The position numbers and the translations under genes are program-made. Shown here piece after piece: positions 18,902-28,955 of a DNA stretch of 64,000 nucleotides. The stretch lies in NCBI RefSeq assembly GCF_014189535.1, contig NZ_CP050308.1, positions 2,083,501 to 2,147,500 of the forward strand, written 5' to 3'. The stretch is from Rhizobium lusitanum. Its GTDB lineage: Bacteria > Pseudomonadota > Alphaproteobacteria > Rhizobiales > Rhizobiaceae. How positions within the stretch are numbered: position 1 is the first letter of the stretch; every line of letters begins with the position of its first letter. Below the pieces are notes generated by a model. It searched no databases, was not told the origin of the DNA, and was given only the letters and a program-made list of their open reading frames with translations.

Positions 18902-19525
18902 ATGAAATATCTGCTCATTTCGGCTTTGCTTGCACTGACCTCGACCTCCGCGGTTGCCGCTGATCTCACCGAGGAGCCTGTTGCCGCCGCGGCTCCGGCT
19001 TCAGTCTTCACCTGGTCCGGCCCCTATCTCGGTGTCCACGGCGGCGGCGCGATCACCAAGGGCAGCTTCAAGTTCGGCAGTGGCGACCAATCCGAAGACT
19101 TCAAGGGCGGCCTTTTCGGCAATTTCTTCGGATACAACTATCAGTTCGACAAGGTCGTCATCGGCATCGACGGCAATATCGACTACAACTGGAACAACAA
19201 GGCTGTCGCCAATGCATCCAGCGTCGGCACTGATTGGTCGGGCGCGGTTCGCGGAAGGGTCGGTTATGCTTTCGACAACCTGCTGATCTACGGCGCGGCC
19301 GGATGGACCGCCGCTCGCGGCTTCGCCGACGTTCCTGGTTCAGGCGACGGCAAGGTCATCTTCAACGGCTGGACGGCCGGCACCGGCGTCGATTATGCCT
19401 TCACCAACAACATCTTCGCTCGCGCGGAATACCGCTACAGTGATTTCGGCAGCAAGGAATTGCAGGGCGTGAAGAGCGACCTCACCGAACAATCGATAAA
19501 CCTGGGCGTCGGCTTGAAGTTCTAA
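18902..19525 (+). CDS. Outer-membrane beta-barrel protein, Omp25/RopB-like
   Basis: 207 residues. The signal peptide is cleaved near AVA-AD (about residue 20), then comes an eight-stranded barrel pattern with WSGPYLGVHGGG at the start, FGYNYQFDKVVIGIDGNIDYN in the middle and a terminal hydrophobic Phe (NLGVGLKF) for BAM recognition. This is the surface-antigen family of Brucella Omp25/31 and rhizobial RopB. AAGGAAATAGAT precedes the ATG. Monocistronic with its own terminator. The 241 nt upstream hold no gene. Confidence 0.9.
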   Translation: MKYLLISALLALTSTSAVAADLTEEPVAAAAPASVFTWSGPYLGVHGGGAITKGSFKFGSGDQSEDFKGGLFGNFFGYNYQFDKVVIGIDGNIDYNWNNKAVANASSVGTDWSGAVRGRVGYAFDNLLIYGAAGWTAARGFADVPGSGDGKVIFNGWTAGTGVDYAFTNNIFARAEYRYSDFGSKELQGVKSDLTEQSINLGVGLKF

Positions 19526-19550
19526 TTTCGGCGCTATCTGTCGCTACACA

Positions 19551-19576
19551 AAGCCCCGCTCACCGGCGGGGCTTTT
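19551..19576 (+). terminator. Intrinsic terminator of the outer-membrane protein gene
   Basis: AAGCCCCGC-TCAC-CGGCGGGGCTT stem-loop followed by TTCGTTTG, 25 nt after the stop. Confidence 0.85.
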
Positions 19577-19619
19577 CGTTTGTTCCCCAGTCGATGATCA
19601 CCGGCGATGCCAGACGAGA

Positions 19620-20021
19620 TCACTTCTCCACCAGCTTCAGCTGCTTGTCGAAAATCTTCAGCACCTGGCTCAGCTCATGGCCGCGCTTCAGGATCATGCC
19701 ATTGGTGTTGACCACGCTAAAGGCACCCTGCTTGACGGCAAGCTTCGGGTTTTTCTCGATGCGGAAGAGCGGCAGTTCGCCGCAGCGCTTGAAGACGGAG
19801 AAGACGGCCTTGTCCCCGAGATGGTCGATGGCATAGTCGCGCCACTCGCCCTCGCCGACCATGCGGCCGTAGATCCACAGGATCGCGTCCAGCTCCCTGC
19901 GATGGAAGGTTACCGGCAGCGGATCCCTGCTCTGTTTATAGTCCCTGAGATCAACGACGATGGAAGAATTGGTGTCGACGGAACGGCTTTCGCCGTGTCG
20001 TAAATCCGGCTGATCAGTCAT
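19620..20021 (-). CDS. DUF2794 family protein
   Basis: About 133 residues. The conserved core reads VTFHRRELDAILWIYGRMVGEGEWRDYAIDHL, then FSVFKRCGELPLFRIEKNPKLAVKQGAFSVV and LKRGHELSQVLKIF. The family is restricted mainly to alphaproteobacteria and has no known function. It is soluble, with no signal peptide. The ATG at 20021 has a G-rich stretch a few bases upstream. Confidence 0.85.
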   Translation of the reverse strand: MTDQPDLRHGESRSVDTNSSIVVDLRDYKQSRDPLPVTFHRRELDAILWIYGRMVGEGEWRDYAIDHLGDKAVFSVFKRCGELPLFRIEKNPKLAVKQGAFSVVNTNGMILKRGHELSQVLKIFDKQLKLVEK

Positions 20022-20185
20022 CAATCCCCCAGGGGCTGGTCATGACAAGAGGATGACAGTTTGCCTCAGCCGCACCAAATTGCAAGACCGGCGGTCACTC
20101 ACAAATTTTTACGTCGGAGAAAAGCATCTCTGCGGCGCCGTATTTCAGCCAAAACGACGCCCCATTTCCGGAATTATTGGTAATT

Positions 20186-20207
20186 GTTTGGCGCCGCCGC
20201 GCCAAAC
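20186..20207 (-). terminator. Hairpin downstream of the DUF1223 gene
   Basis: GTTTGGCGC-CGCC-GCGCCAAAC, a perfect 9-bp stem, lies about 75 nt after the DUF1223 stop. No T-run follows on the minus strand, so this is a weak terminator call. The rest of 20022-20280 shows no gene. Confidence 0.4.
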
Positions 20208-20280
20208 GGCCCGGCCGGGGGCGCGTCGACCGAACCCCAGCCCCGAATGCGTCCTCGCCGGGCACCTCACCGAAATCTGA

Positions 20281-21024
20281 TCAGCCGTCAGAGCCAATCG
20301 TCAGCACCGTCGCGCCGATGATCGCCGCCGGGTCTCCCGACGACGTGGAGGATTGCAGCAGAACCGCCATGCCGCGCCGGCCGTCCTTGTCCAGGACATT
20401 GGCGGGCAGCACCACATTCATTTCCTTGCCATCCCACATGCCGACGGTCTCGACGTCCGAAACCGCATGCAGATAGGCAATCTGTTGACCGTTATTTTCG
20501 CCACCCTTGGGGGAGACCAGCTGTTCCTTGTCGAAATAGGCAACGACCACATTCGCCTTGCCCTGGCCGGCACCGATCTTGATTTCCAGCTCGTCGCCCT
20601 TCATCGCGGCGCTCACCGCGACCGTCAGGCCCTTGCCCTGGTGCTGAAAGCCGTCGAGCTTGACATTGATGCCGTCGAAGTCGGCACCACTCATATGGTC
20701 TCGTCCATTGATGATCGCCTGCGGCGTATAGACCCCGCTGCGGCCCATCGTCCGCGCATAGGCATACTGGCGCGCCGTATTGTCCTTGGACGCCATCGTG
20801 TCGTTCCAGCCGAGATAGTTCCAGTAGTCGACATGATAGGCAAGCGCCACGACGTCGCCCTGGCGGATCAGCTTGCGAAACGCGGCATCAGCAGGCGGGC
20901 AGGACGAACAGCCCTGCGACGTGAAGAGCTCGACGACCCCCTTGATCTTGGCAAGCTCCTGCGCATGCAGCGAACTCGCGAGCGCGATGCCTGCCAGAAG
21001 TGAAACCGAAAATCGAAGGCGCAT
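20281..21024 (-). CDS. DUF1223 family exported protein with thioredoxin-like CxxC
   Basis: 247 residues. A signal peptide (cleavage near LHAQ, about residue 22) precedes VELFTSQGCSSCPPADAAF, a thioredoxin-fold CxxC followed by a Pro pair. Later blocks YHVDYWNYLGWNDTMASKDNTARQ and GVYTPQAIINGRDHMSG match the family. Periplasmic redox function is plausible but unproven. An inverted repeat lies 49 nt upstream of the start. Confidence 0.85.
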   Translation of the reverse strand: MRLRFSVSLLAGIALASSLHAQELAKIKGVVELFTSQGCSSCPPADAAFRKLIRQGDVVALAYHVDYWNYLGWNDTMASKDNTARQYAYARTMGRSGVYTPQAIINGRDHMSGADFDGINVKLDGFQHQGKGLTVAVSAAMKGDELEIKIGAGQGKANVVVAYFDKEQLVSPKGGENNGQQIAYLHAVSDVETVGMWDGKEMNVVLPANVLDKDGRRGMAVLLQSSTSSGDPAAIIGATVLTIGSDG

Positions 21025-21072
21025 GCCGTGATACCTCTTTCTCAGACGCTGAAGGCCAAAGCCAAGACAGCA

Positions 21073-21100
21073 CCCTGAAATCGCTTGCCGCTTTTCAGGG
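21073..21100. promoter_or_regulatory. Inverted repeat upstream of the DUF1223 gene
   Basis: CCCTGAAA and TTTCAGGG form 8-bp arms with a 12-nt spacer, 49 nt before the DUF1223 start codon. It could be an operator or part of an RNA hairpin. No regulator is implied by the context. Confidence 0.35.
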
Positions 21101-21235
21101 TATCCGTAAAGCTCTCATCAAGCCTGATAAATCTGAAACAAGAGATAATAGCTAAGCGCGATGACTAAAAGTCACGAAGGGGTGAGAGAAGGCCCTGAGG
21201 CCACCACACCGAACACATCAGCGTGAAAAACATGA

Positions 21236-21264
21236 CGCCGCCGGAGAAGTTTCCCCCGGCGGCG
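21236..21264 (-). terminator. Terminator hairpin of acnA
   Basis: CGCCGCCGG and CCGGCGGCG form a 9-bp GC stem 24 nt after the acnA stop; on the minus strand it is followed by TCATGTTTTTC. Confidence 0.75.
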
Positions 21265-21287
21265 TGCAAAGATGGCTTTAACGCCGA

Positions 21288-23978
21288 TCAGGCAGCGAGA
21301 TCACGCAGAACCGTCTGCAGGATGCCGCCATTGTTGACGTAGACGACCTCATCCAGCGTATCGATACGGCAGATGATCGGGATGTCGCGGACTGTGCCGT
21401 CGCCATAGGTGACCTTGGCGATCTTGCGCTCGCGCGGCTTGATATCTTCCAGGCCCTCGATCGAGACGACTTCATCGCCCTTGAGGTCGAGGGTGGCCCA
21501 GGTGGTGCCGTCCTCGAAGACGAAGGGGATGACGCCCATGCCGACCAGGTTCGAGCGATGGATGCGCTCGAAGGACTGGGCGACGACGGCGCGCACGCCG
21601 AGCAGGTTGGTGCCCTTGGCAGCCCAGTCGCGCGATGAACCGTTGCCATATTCGACACCGGCGAAGATCACGAGCGGAACGCCCTCGGCCTTGTACTGCA
21701 TGGCCGCATCGTAAATCGACATCTCTTCCTTGGACGGATAGTGGATGGTGTAGCCACCTTCCTTGCCGTTCGGGCCGAGCATGTGGTTGCGGATGCGGAT
21801 GTTGGCAAAGGTGCCGCGCATCATGACTTCATGATTGCCGCGACGCGTGCCGTACTGGTTGAAGTCGGCAACGCCGACACCATGACCGATGAGGTAAGCA
21901 CCAGCCGGCGAGGCAGCCTTGATCGAACCGGCCGGGGAAATGTGGTCGGTGGTGATCTTGTCGCCGAAGAGGCCGAGAACGCGGGCACCCTTGATGTCGG
22001 AAATGCCGGCGCCGGTCTTGCCCATGCCAACGAAGTAAGGCGGGTTCTGCACATAGGTCGAGTTATCGTCCCAGGCATAGGTCTGGCCCGGAGGAATCTG
22101 CACGGCCTGCCAGTTGGCATCGCCCTTGAAGACGTCGGCGTACTTGGATTCGTAAAGTTCGCGGGTGACGTATTTCAGGATGAATTCCTGGATCTCATGC
22201 GAGGTCGGCCAGATGTCCTTGAGGAACACCGGCTTGCCGTCCTGGTCTTCGCCGATCGGTTCGCTGGTCAGGTCGAGCTGCACCGTGCCGGCGAGCGCAT
22301 AGGCGACGACGAGCGGCGGCGAGGCCAGGTAGTTGGCCTGGACGTCAGGCGAGATACGACCTTCGAAGTTGCGGTTACCGGAGAGAACGCCGGAAACGAT
22401 CAGGCCCTTGTCGTTGATCGTCTTCGAGACCGGCGCCGGCAGCGGGCCGGAATTGCCGATGCAGGTGGTGCAGCCGAAGCCGACCAGATTGAAGCCGAGC
22501 TTGTCGAGATCGGCCTGCAGGCCGGACTTGGCGAGATATTCGCCGACGACCTGGGATCCAGGTGCGAGCGACGTCTTGACCCACGGCTTGGTCTTCAGGC
22601 CCTTGGCAACGGCGTTGCGGGCGAGAAGGCCGGCGGCGATCAGCACCGACGGATTCGAGGTGTTGGTGCACGACGTGATGGCGGCAATCGCCACGTCACC
22701 ATGGCCGAGATCGAAATCCGTGCCTTCGACCGCATAGCGGTTCGAAAGCTGGCCGGGCTTCTTGTATTCGGTGTCCAGCGAGCCGGCGAAACCGGAGGCG
22801 ATGTTTTCCAGAGGAATACGGCCTTCCGGGCGCTTCGGGCCAGCCATGGCCGGCACGACGTCGCTAAGCTCGAGTTCCAGCGTATCGGTAAAGACGATGT
22901 CGGCGCCGTCGTTGTCACGCCACATGCCCTGCGCCTTCGAATAGGCTTCGACCAGTGCGATACGATCCTTCGCGCGACCGGACATGTCGAGATAGTTCAA
23001 GGTTTCCTTGTCGACCGGGAAGAAGCCGCAGGTCGCGCCGTATTCCGGACCCATGTTGCCGATGGTAGCACGGTCGGCGAGCGGCAGCGCGTCTAGGCCG
23101 GGGCCGAAGAATTCGACGAACTTGGAAACAACGCCCTTCTTGCGCAGCATCTGCACGACGGTCAGCACCAGGTCGGTCGCGGTGACGCCTTCCTTGAGCT
23201 TGCCGGTGAGCCTGAAGCCGATAACTTCCGGCAGCAGCATGGAGACCGGCTGGCCGAGCATGGCGGCTTCAGCTTCGATACCACCAACGCCCCAGCCGAG
23301 AACGCCGAGACCGTTGATCATGGTCGTATGCGAATCGGTGCCGACGCAGGTGTCGGGATAGGCGATGGTCTCGCCGTCCTCTTCCTTCGTCCAGACGGTC
23401 TGGCCGAGATATTCGAGGTTCACCTGATGACAGATGCCGGTGCCGGGAGGAACGACGCGGAAATTCTTGAACGCCTGCTGGCCCCACTTCAGGAAGCGGT
23501 AACGCTCGCCGTTGCGCTCATATTCGAGCTCGACGTTGCGGGCAAAAGCCTGCGGCGTGCCGAATTCGTCGACGATGACCGAATGGTCGATGACGAGGTC
23601 GACGGGAACCAGTGGGTTGATCTTTTCAGGATCGCCACCGAGCGACACCATCGCGTCACGCATGGCGGCAAGATCGACCACGGCGGGCACGCCGGTGAAG
23701 TCCTGCATCAGCACGCGCGCCGGGCGATAGGCGATTTCGTTCTCGACGGTGCCCTTGTTGACCAGCCACTCGGCAACGCCAAGGATGTGTTCCTTGGTGA
23801 CCGTCTGCCCGTCTTCGAAGCGCAGCAGGTTTTCCAGAAGAACCTTCATCGAATAGGGAAGCTTGGCAACACCGGGCAGACCATTGGCCTCGGCCTTGGG
23901 TAGGCTGAAATAGACATAGTCTTTTCCGCCCACGGTCAGCGTGGACCGACAATTGAAACTGTCAAGAGATTTAGACAC
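21288..23978 (-). CDS. acnA: Aconitate hydratase A
   Basis: Interconverts citrate and isocitrate in the TCA cycle, using a 4Fe-4S cluster. The 896 residues fit the AcnA/IRP1 class. The cluster Cys ligands are visible in [11 protein letters not shown] and [14 protein letters not shown], and the C-terminal swivel domain contains [15 protein letters not shown]. Divergent from the ccm operon, with 262 nt between. That gap has no gene but contains the short palindrome TGCACTTTAATGCA. Iron control is likely in rhizobia but no box was identified. Confidence 0.97.
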   Translation of the reverse strand: MSKSLDSFNCRSTLTVGGKDYVYFSLPKAEANGLPGVAKLPYSMKVLLENLLRFEDGQTVTKEHILGVAEWLVNKGTVENEIAYRPARVLMQDFTGVPAVVDLAAMRDAMVSLGGDPEKINPLVPVDLVIDHSVIVDEFGTPQAFARNVELEYERNGERYRFLKWGQQAFKNFRVVPPGTGICHQVNLEYLGQTVWTKEEDGETIAYPDTCVGTDSHTTMINGLGVLGWGVGGIEAEAAMLGQPVSMLLPEVIGFRLTGKLKEGVTATDLVLTVVQMLRKKGVVSKFVEFFGPGLDALPLADRATIGNMGPEYGATCGFFPVDKETLNYLDMSGRAKDRIALVEAYSKAQGMWRDNDGADIVFTDTLELELSDVVPAMAGPKRPEGRIPLENIASGFAGSLDTEYKKPGQLSNRYAVEGTDFDLGHGDVAIAAITSCTNTSNPSVLIAAGLLARNAVAKGLKTKPWVKTSLAPGSQVVGEYLAKSGLQADLDKLGFNLVGFGCTTCIGNSGPLPAPVSKTINDKGLIVSGVLSGNRNFEGRISPDVQANYLASPPLVVAYALAGTVQLDLTSEPIGEDQDGKPVFLKDIWPTSHEIQEFILKYVTRELYESKYADVFKGDANWQAVQIPPGQTYAWDDNSTYVQNPPYFVGMGKTGAGISDIKGARVLGLFGDKITTDHISPAGSIKAASPAGAYLIGHGVGVADFNQYGTRRGNHEVMMRGTFANIRIRNHMLGPNGKEGGYTIHYPSKEEMSIYDAAMQYKAEGVPLVIFAGVEYGNGSSRDWAAKGTNLLGVRAVVAQSFERIHRSNLVGMGVIPFVFEDGTTWATLDLKGDEVVSIEGLEDIKPRERKIAKVTYGDGTVRDIPIICRIDTLDEVVYVNNGGILQTVLRDLAA

Positions 23979-24240
23979 GAGATACCCCGTTTCTGATAGC
24001 CAACACAGTCGTGCGAACGCCTATGCACTTTAATGCACATCAGGATGCGGGTACGGCCATTTCCGCTGTCCGCACGTAAGGAAAAACACCTTATGTTCGG
24101 CGCAAGGATGAAATTCACGCCGACCGCTGGCGTGGTTGCCGGTCTTATAGATAATTTCGTAAAGACTTGCCAGAGTGGCCGAGCGCAAAATTTGAGATTT
24201 TTTCGCACTGCGACAACGAAAATGGGGAAAGCCTGAGCTG

Positions 24241-24888
24241 ATGCATCTAAGCGCTGAAAACCTGGCCGCAAGGCGAGGCGAAGACCTGATTTTCGCGAGT
24301 GTTTCCTTTGACTTGGAGGGCGGAGAAGCCCTGATCCTTACCGGCCGAAACGGCTCGGGGAAATCAACACTTTTACGTGTCGTCGCCGGCCTCTTGCGAC
24401 CGGAAAAAGGTCAGGTGATTCTCACGGATTCCCAAGGAGAATCGGACCGTCAGCCGGGGGAAGCCAGCCATTATCTCGGCCATCGCAATGCGATGAAATC
24501 CGAACTTACGGTTGCGGAGAACCTGACATTCTGGAAAAAGTTTCTCGGCGATATGGAGGGCGGCGCCGGCCTTGCGATCGAAGATGCCACTGAGGCCGTC
24601 GGTCTTGCCAACATCACCCACCTCCCCTTCGGCTACCTCTCTGCCGGCCAGCAACGCCGGATAGCTTTCGCCAAACTACTCGTCGCTTATCGTCCGATCT
24701 GGATCCTCGACGAACCCACGGCGGCGCTGGACACGGCAGCGGATCGACTGCTTGGCGATTTGATCGCCTCGCATCAGACGGCGGGCGGCATCGTGCTCGC
24801 GGCAACGCATCAGCCGCTGGGGCTCGATAATGCGCGGGAGATGCGGATGACGGGGTTTGTTGGAGTGAGTGAGGGGGTTTGGGGATGA
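24241..24888 (+). CDS. ccmA: Heme exporter ATP-binding protein CcmA
   Basis: 215 residues. Walker A GRNGSGKST near residue 37, signature YLSAGQQRRIAFAKLL and Walker B IWILDEPTAALD. It powers the CcmABCD complex that releases holo-CcmE heme chaperone during cytochrome c maturation. First gene of the ccm cluster. It is separated from ccmB by a 278-bp inverted-repeat element, unlike the tight spacing of the rest. Confidence 0.93.
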   Translation: MHLSAENLAARRGEDLIFASVSFDLEGGEALILTGRNGSGKSTLLRVVAGLLRPEKGQVILTDSQGESDRQPGEASHYLGHRNAMKSELTVAENLTFWKKFLGDMEGGAGLAIEDATEAVGLANITHLPFGYLSAGQQRRIAFAKLLVAYRPIWILDEPTAALDTAADRLLGDLIASHQTAGGIVLAATHQPLGLDNAREMRMTGFVGVSEGVWG

Positions 24889-24897
24889 TGAGGAGAC

Positions 24898-25175
24898 ATT
24901 GCCTTTCGCTTTGCTCGAGGCGCTCATCGTTGCACGATAAGCTACCCCCCTCTGTCACTGTCGTGACATCTCCCCCACAAGGGGGGAGATTGAAAACCTG
25001 CGGCTCGAACCTCTCCAAACAACAAACAATTGAATTCGCTGAGCATTATAAGGCCGAACAGGGCGAGAAGCCGCCGCCCGCAATCTCCCCCCTTGTGGGG
25101 GTGATGCCCCAAAGGGGCAGAGGGGGGTGGCGAGAAGCGCACGCTTATCGCGCCTTGAGCCAAGCGAAAGGCAAT
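24898..25175. repeat. Long-inverted-repeat element (RIME-like) between ccmA and ccmB
   Basis: The ends match over about 95 bp as imperfect inverted repeats. The outer arms are ATTGCCTTTCGCTTTGCTCG and its near complement at 25151-25175. The inner arms (24945-24992 and 25081-25130) contain the palindrome CTCCCCCACAAGGGGGGAGAT. About 88 bp of unrelated sequence lies between. There is no ORF. It resembles the Rhizobium-specific intergenic mosaic element (RIME) class. The inner arms recur inside ftsY. Confidence 0.8.
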
Positions 25176-25198
25176 CTCCCTCATACCGGGTGCCACCC

Positions 25199-25858
25199 AT
25201 GACCGCACTCTTCCTCCGCGACCTCAAACTCTCGGTTCGTGCCGGCGGCGGCGCGCTCATCGGCATTCTCTTCTTCCTGACCGTCGTCGCCGTCATTCCC
25301 TTCGGCGTCGGCCCGGACCTCAAGCTTCTATCGCGCATCGGCCCGGCCATCGTCTGGATCGGCGCGCTGCTGTCCGCCTTGCTCGGCCTCGACCGCCTGT
25401 TTCAGGCGGAACGCGATGACGGGTCGCTCGATCTGCTGGTGATGCAGGAAACGCCGCTGGTATTGACAGTGCTGACCAAATGCGCAGCACACTGGGTGGC
25501 GACCGGCCTGCCGCTGGTGATCGCCTCGCCGCTGCTCGGTCTCTTTATGAATATGAATGAGATGGCGATCGGCGCGACGGCCCTGACCCTGCTCGTCGGC
25601 ACACCGGCGATCACCTTCATCGGCGCGGTCGGCGCTGCTGTTGCCGTTGCCCTGCCGCGCGGTGGCTTGCTGGTGTCGATCCTGGTGCTGCCGCTCGCCA
25701 TTCCCGTGCTGATCTTCGGCGTCAGCGCCACCTATGCCGCCGTCGAGGGTCCGCAGCCTTTCCTGCCGCCCTTCCTCATCCTGATGGCACTCACTCTGTT
25801 CTTCGCAGTGCTCGGCCCGGCGGCGGCGGCAATCGCCTTGCGCAACACGACGGATTGA
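25199..25858 (+). CDS. ccmB: Heme exporter permease CcmB
   Basis: 219 residues with six membrane segments and the family start MTALFLRDLKLSVRAGGG. The QAERDDGSLDLLVMQETPL block after the second helix is characteristic. It forms the membrane part of CcmABCD. The ATG at 25199 is used; the longer frame upstream reads through the repeat element. The ribosome-binding site now lies beside the element's right end and looks weak. Confidence 0.95.
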   Translation: MTALFLRDLKLSVRAGGGALIGILFFLTVVAVIPFGVGPDLKLLSRIGPAIVWIGALLSALLGLDRLFQAERDDGSLDLLVMQETPLVLTVLTKCAAHWVATGLPLVIASPLLGLFMNMNEMAIGATALTLLVGTPAITFIGAVGAAVAVALPRGGLLVSILVLPLAIPVLIFGVSATYAAVEGPQPFLPPFLILMALTLFFAVLGPAAAAIALRNTTD

Positions 25859-25916
25859 TCGATCTCAGGCGATCCGGTCGATTGCCGTCAAAAGCATATC
25901 GGGTTAAACAAATCGC

Positions 25917-26678
25917 ATGAGCGATATCAGCCCTGCGATCAGCCGATTTTCCGACCTCGCCAATCCGACCCGGTTTCTGGCGCTGTCGGCGCGTCTGATC
26001 CCGTGGCTGGCGGCGATCACCGCCATACTCTTCGCGATCGGCCTTTATCTCTCCTTCTCGACGGAAGGCGACTATCAGCAGGGCGATACCGTCCGCATCA
26101 TGTATATCCATGTGCCGGCCGCCTGGCTGTCGATGATGTGCTACACGATCATGAGCCTATCGGCGATGGGCACGCTGGTCTGGCGCCATCCGCTCGCCGA
26201 TGTCTCGGCCAGAGCTGCAGCCCCCCTCGGCGCCGCCTTCACGCTCATTGCGCTCGTCACCGGTTCGCTCTGGGGCAAGCCGATGTGGGGCACCTATTGG
26301 GTCTGGGACGCCCGGCTGACCTCGGTCTTCATTCTCTTCCTGATGTATCTCGGCCTGATTGCGCTCAACCGCGCCATGGACGATCCGTCCAGGGCCGCAC
26401 GCGTCACCGCCGTGCTGATCCTCGTCGGCTTCATCAATATCCCGATCATCAAATTCTCAGTCGACTGGTGGAACACGCTGCATCAGTCGGAAAGCCTCAT
26501 GCGCATGGACGGCCCCGCCATCGATGCGGAATTTCTCTGGCCGCTCTTCACCATGGCGCTTGCCTTCACGCTGCTGTTCTTCACGCTGCACCTGATGGCG
26601 ATCCGCAACGAGATCTGGCGCCGCCGCATCGCCGCGCAGCGCCGTCTCGCCGCGCGCATGGCCGCCCGCGAGGACTAG
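25917..26678 (+). CDS. ccmC: Heme exporter/handling protein CcmC
   Basis: 253 residues with six membrane helices and the tryptophan-rich WWD-type periplasmic loop ([17 protein letters not shown]) that binds heme with flanking His residues ([18 protein letters not shown]). It loads heme onto CcmE. The gene starts 58 nt after ccmB and ends 1 nt before ccmD. Confidence 0.95.
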   Translation: MSDISPAISRFSDLANPTRFLALSARLIPWLAAITAILFAIGLYLSFSTEGDYQQGDTVRIMYIHVPAAWLSMMCYTIMSLSAMGTLVWRHPLADVSARAAAPLGAAFTLIALVTGSLWGKPMWGTYWVWDARLTSVFILFLMYLGLIALNRAMDDPSRAARVTAVLILVGFINIPIIKFSVDWWNTLHQSESLMRMDGPAIDAEFLWPLFTMALAFTLLFFTLHLMAIRNEIWRRRIAAQRRLAARMAARED

Positions 26679-26679
26679 C

Positions 26680-26853
26680 ATGACCCATCCCTTTTACGTC
26701 TACGGTTCCTATGGCTTCGCCGCCGCCATGATTATTGCCATCATCGCCTGGACATGGATCGACGGTCGTTTGCGCCGCAAGGAAATGGCAGTGCTCGAAG
26801 CCTCCGGCATCCGCCGCCGGTCGCAGCGCGCGCCGAAGGACAAGGCGCAATGA
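26680..26853 (+). CDS. ccmD: Heme exporter small subunit CcmD
   Basis: A 57-residue protein with one N-terminal membrane helix ([17 protein letters not shown]) and a basic C-terminal tail ([13 protein letters not shown]). The [10 protein letters not shown] start matches CcmD. It stabilises the CcmABC complex and helps release holo-CcmE. It starts 1 nt after ccmC, and its TGA overlaps the ccmG ATG (ATGA). Confidence 0.93.
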   Translation: MTHPFYVYGSYGFAAAMIIAIIAWTWIDGRLRRKEMAVLEASGIRRRSQRAPKDKAQ

Positions 26854-27461
26854 GCATCGAAACCGAGAAAAGCGGCGAGCCGAAGTCGGGCGGCACCGCA
26901 CGCTATCTGATGGCGCTCATTCCGCTGATCGTCTTTGCCTGCATTGCGCTCGCCGTCGGCAAGGTTATGTATGATCAGGAAGTCCACGGCACCGATATTT
27001 CCGCCATCCCTTCCGCCCTGATCGGCACGAAGGCGCCGGCACTGGCAATGGCGCCGCTTGACGGCTCCAACCTGCCGCCGCTGACCGACGCCGCCATCAA
27101 GGGCAAGCTGACGCTGGTCAACGTCTTCGCCTCCTGGTGCATCCCCTGCCGCGATGAACATCCTGTCCTGAAGCAGCTCGCCCAGGACGGCCGCCTGAAT
27201 ATCGTCGCCATCAACTACAAGGACACCAGCGAAAACGCCCTGCGTTTCCTCGGCGAACTCGGCAATCCCTATAACGCCATCGGCATCGATCCAAACGGCT
27301 CGGCCGCGATCGACTGGGGCGTCTACGGCATCCCCGAATCCTACCTCGTCGCCCCCGACGGCACGATCCTCTACAAACAGGTCGGCCCCTTCACTGCCAC
27401 CAGCCTGAAAGAGGGGCTGTATCCGGCCATGGAAAAGGCGCTGGGCAAGCCGGGGGCGTAA
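26850..27461 (+). CDS. ccmG: Thiol:disulfide interchange protein CcmG/DsbE
   Basis: 203 residues. A membrane anchor near residues 20-40 is followed by a periplasmic thioredoxin domain with [15 protein letters not shown] (CxxC) and the cis-Pro region [14 protein letters not shown]. It keeps apocytochrome Cys residues reduced for heme ligation. The ATG at 26850 overlaps the ccmD stop. Last gene of the cluster; ccmE, ccmF and ccmH are not in the window. Confidence 0.95.
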   Translation: MSIETEKSGEPKSGGTARYLMALIPLIVFACIALAVGKVMYDQEVHGTDISAIPSALIGTKAPALAMAPLDGSNLPPLTDAAIKGKLTLVNVFASWCIPCRDEHPVLKQLAQDGRLNIVAINYKDTSENALRFLGELGNPYNAIGIDPNGSAAIDWGVYGIPESYLVAPDGTILYKQVGPFTATSLKEGLYPAMEKALGKPGA

Positions 27462-27469
27462 CCACCCGC

Positions 27470-27620
27470 CCTCGTGGTTCGAGGCTCCAGCCCTGCGGGC
27501 CTCCGCACCTCACCATGAGGGCTGATCTTTGTCGCTCAACCGCAGAAGCTGCCCCACCTCATGGTGAGGCGCTTTGTTACCGAAGCCATAGCGCAGGTAA
27601 CAAAGCCTCGAACCACGAGG
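27470..27620. repeat. Palindromic intergenic element, copy A
   Basis: 151 bp bounded by perfect 16-bp inverted ends (CCTCGTGGTTCGAGGC / GCCTCGAACCACGAGG). A second perfect 11-bp pair (GCTTTGTTACC / GGTAACAAAGC) and a CACCTCACCATGAGG / CACCTCATGGTGAGG pair lie inside. It sits between the convergent ccmG and DUF2585 genes. A related copy lies at 58163-58343, also between convergent genes. Confidence 0.8.
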
Positions 27621-27648
27621 TGGCCGCGAGGCCAGCTTCAAAATCCTC

Positions 27649-28242
27649 TTAAAGCCCGCCCTGCCAGGTCTTGATCGCCTCGATCGGCCAAACCAGCATT
27701 ATGACGTTCAGGGTGAGATTGTCGCGGATGAGCCAGCCGGTTAGCAGCTCGAAGAAGATGGCGATCACGATGGTCAGCGCCACCGGCGCGCGCCAGGCGA
27801 ACAAGAAGCCAACGACCATGAACACCGCGTCCATCGCCGAATTCAAAATGCTGTCGCCGACATAATTGAGCGAGATCGTCGCGGCGCGGTAGCGGTCGAT
27901 GATGATGGGCGAGTTTTCGAGCAGCTCCCAGCCGGATTCGATCAGCATGGCGACGAACAGGCGCATGGAGAGCGGCTTGCGGCGCATGATCAGATGCGTC
28001 AGCCCGAAGAACAGGAAGCCGTGGATGATGTGCGACGGCGTGTACCAATCCGCCATATGCTGCGAGTTGCCGCTGGAATTGACCACGGGTTCGAAGAGCC
28101 TGACATAACCGCAGGTGCAGATCGGCACCCGGCCCATCATATATTCCGCGACGATCTGGACGAGCAGGACCAGGGCGCAGGCGATGAGCCAGAAACTCTG
28201 CCGCTGATAACGGTTTTCGGTGTCGGGGAGCGCGGTCATCAT
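27649..28242 (-). CDS. DUF2585 (UPF0314) family membrane protein
   Basis: About 197 residues with five or so membrane segments. The family pattern is [35 protein letters not shown], with conserved Cys, His and Asn, then [18 protein letters not shown]. Function unknown; restricted mostly to alphaproteobacteria. The ATG at 28242 overlaps the yciB stop, so it is the last gene of the dapF-mtaB-ftsY-yciB run. Confidence 0.88.
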   Translation of the reverse strand: MMTALPDTENRYQRQSFWLIACALVLLVQIVAEYMMGRVPICTCGYVRLFEPVVNSSGNSQHMADWYTPSHIIHGFLFFGLTHLIMRRKPLSMRLFVAMLIESGWELLENSPIIIDRYRAATISLNYVGDSILNSAMDAVFMVVGFLFAWRAPVALTIVIAIFFELLTGWLIRDNLTLNVIMLVWPIEAIKTWQGGL

Positions 28243-28955
28243 TCTGTTTCCGCCGGCGGCTCGATCGTATGCTTCATGATCAGCGGCATCTGCGACAGCG
28301 TGAAGAGGATGGTGATCGGCATCGTGCCCCAGACCTTGAAGTTCACCCAGAGATTGTCCGCAGCCTTGACGTCGGGCAGGTAAAGCCAGTTCGACCCGCG
28401 CCAGACGACTTCGTTGAGCACGGCAAGAACCAGGAAGAAAATACCCCAACGGAAGGTGAGCTTGCGCCAGCCTTCAGCATCGAGCTGAAAGGCAGCGTTA
28501 AAGACATAGCCAAGCAGCGACTTGCCGAAAAAGAGGCCGCCGAGCAGCACCACGCCAAACAGCGCGTTGACGATGGTCGGCTTCATCTTGATGAAGATTT
28601 CGCTCTGCAAATAGATGCCGAGCGCCCCGAAGATGAGGACGACGATGCCGGAGACGAAGGGCAACAGCGGCAGATGACCGAGCATGACCTTGGAGACGAT
28701 GAGAGACAGCGCCGTCGCCACCATGAACAGCCCGGTCGCAACGAAAAGCGGACCGCCGAGCGCGGACAATGCCGGAAACTGCTGCACCAGCCATTCGCCG
28801 CGCAGATTGGCGAAAAAGAACACCAGCAAAGGCCCAAGTTCCAGCACCAGCTTCAATAGCGGATGATGCTTGTCGGCAGCACTTGGGGCGAGGTCACGGT
28901 CACTGGTCGTCATCGCAGCACTTTCATTATCGTCGAGTTTGGTCTTGTCGTTCAT
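28239..28955 (-). CDS. yciB: Inner-membrane-spanning protein YciB (septation protein A family)
   Basis: 238 residues, with an acidic/polar N terminus of about 30 residues, then five or six helices. Family blocks [18 protein letters not shown] and [28 protein letters not shown] are present. Homologues (IspZ/YciB) affect cell-envelope synthesis and septation. The start at 28955 overlaps the ftsY stop by 4 nt; an internal ATG at about 28913 is possible. Confidence 0.88.
   Translation of the reverse strand: MNDKTKLDDNESAAMTTSDRDLAPSAADKHHPLLKLVLELGPLLVFFFANLRGEWLVQQFPALSALGGPLFVATGLFMVATALSLIVSKVMLGHLPLLPFVSGIVVLIFGALGIYLQSEIFIKMKPTIVNALFGVVLLGGLFFGKSLLGYVFNAAFQLDAEGWRKLTFRWGIFFLVLAVLNEVVWRGSNWLYLPDVKAADNLWVNFKVWGTMPITILFTLSQMPLIMKHTIEPPAETE

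Noticed and set aside
21741..23096. 451-codon plus-strand ORF opposite acnA
   Set aside because: Antisense shadow of a well-supported gene.
24165..24240. tRNA-Ser/Leu-like string GAGTGGCCGAGCG
   Set aside because: No anticodon arm, T-loop (GGTTCRA) or closing acceptor stem follows, so it is a chance match.
24945..25130. CRISPR array or phage-type attachment site
   Set aside because: Only two inverted units with one unrelated core; no regular direct repeats, no cas genes and no integrase.
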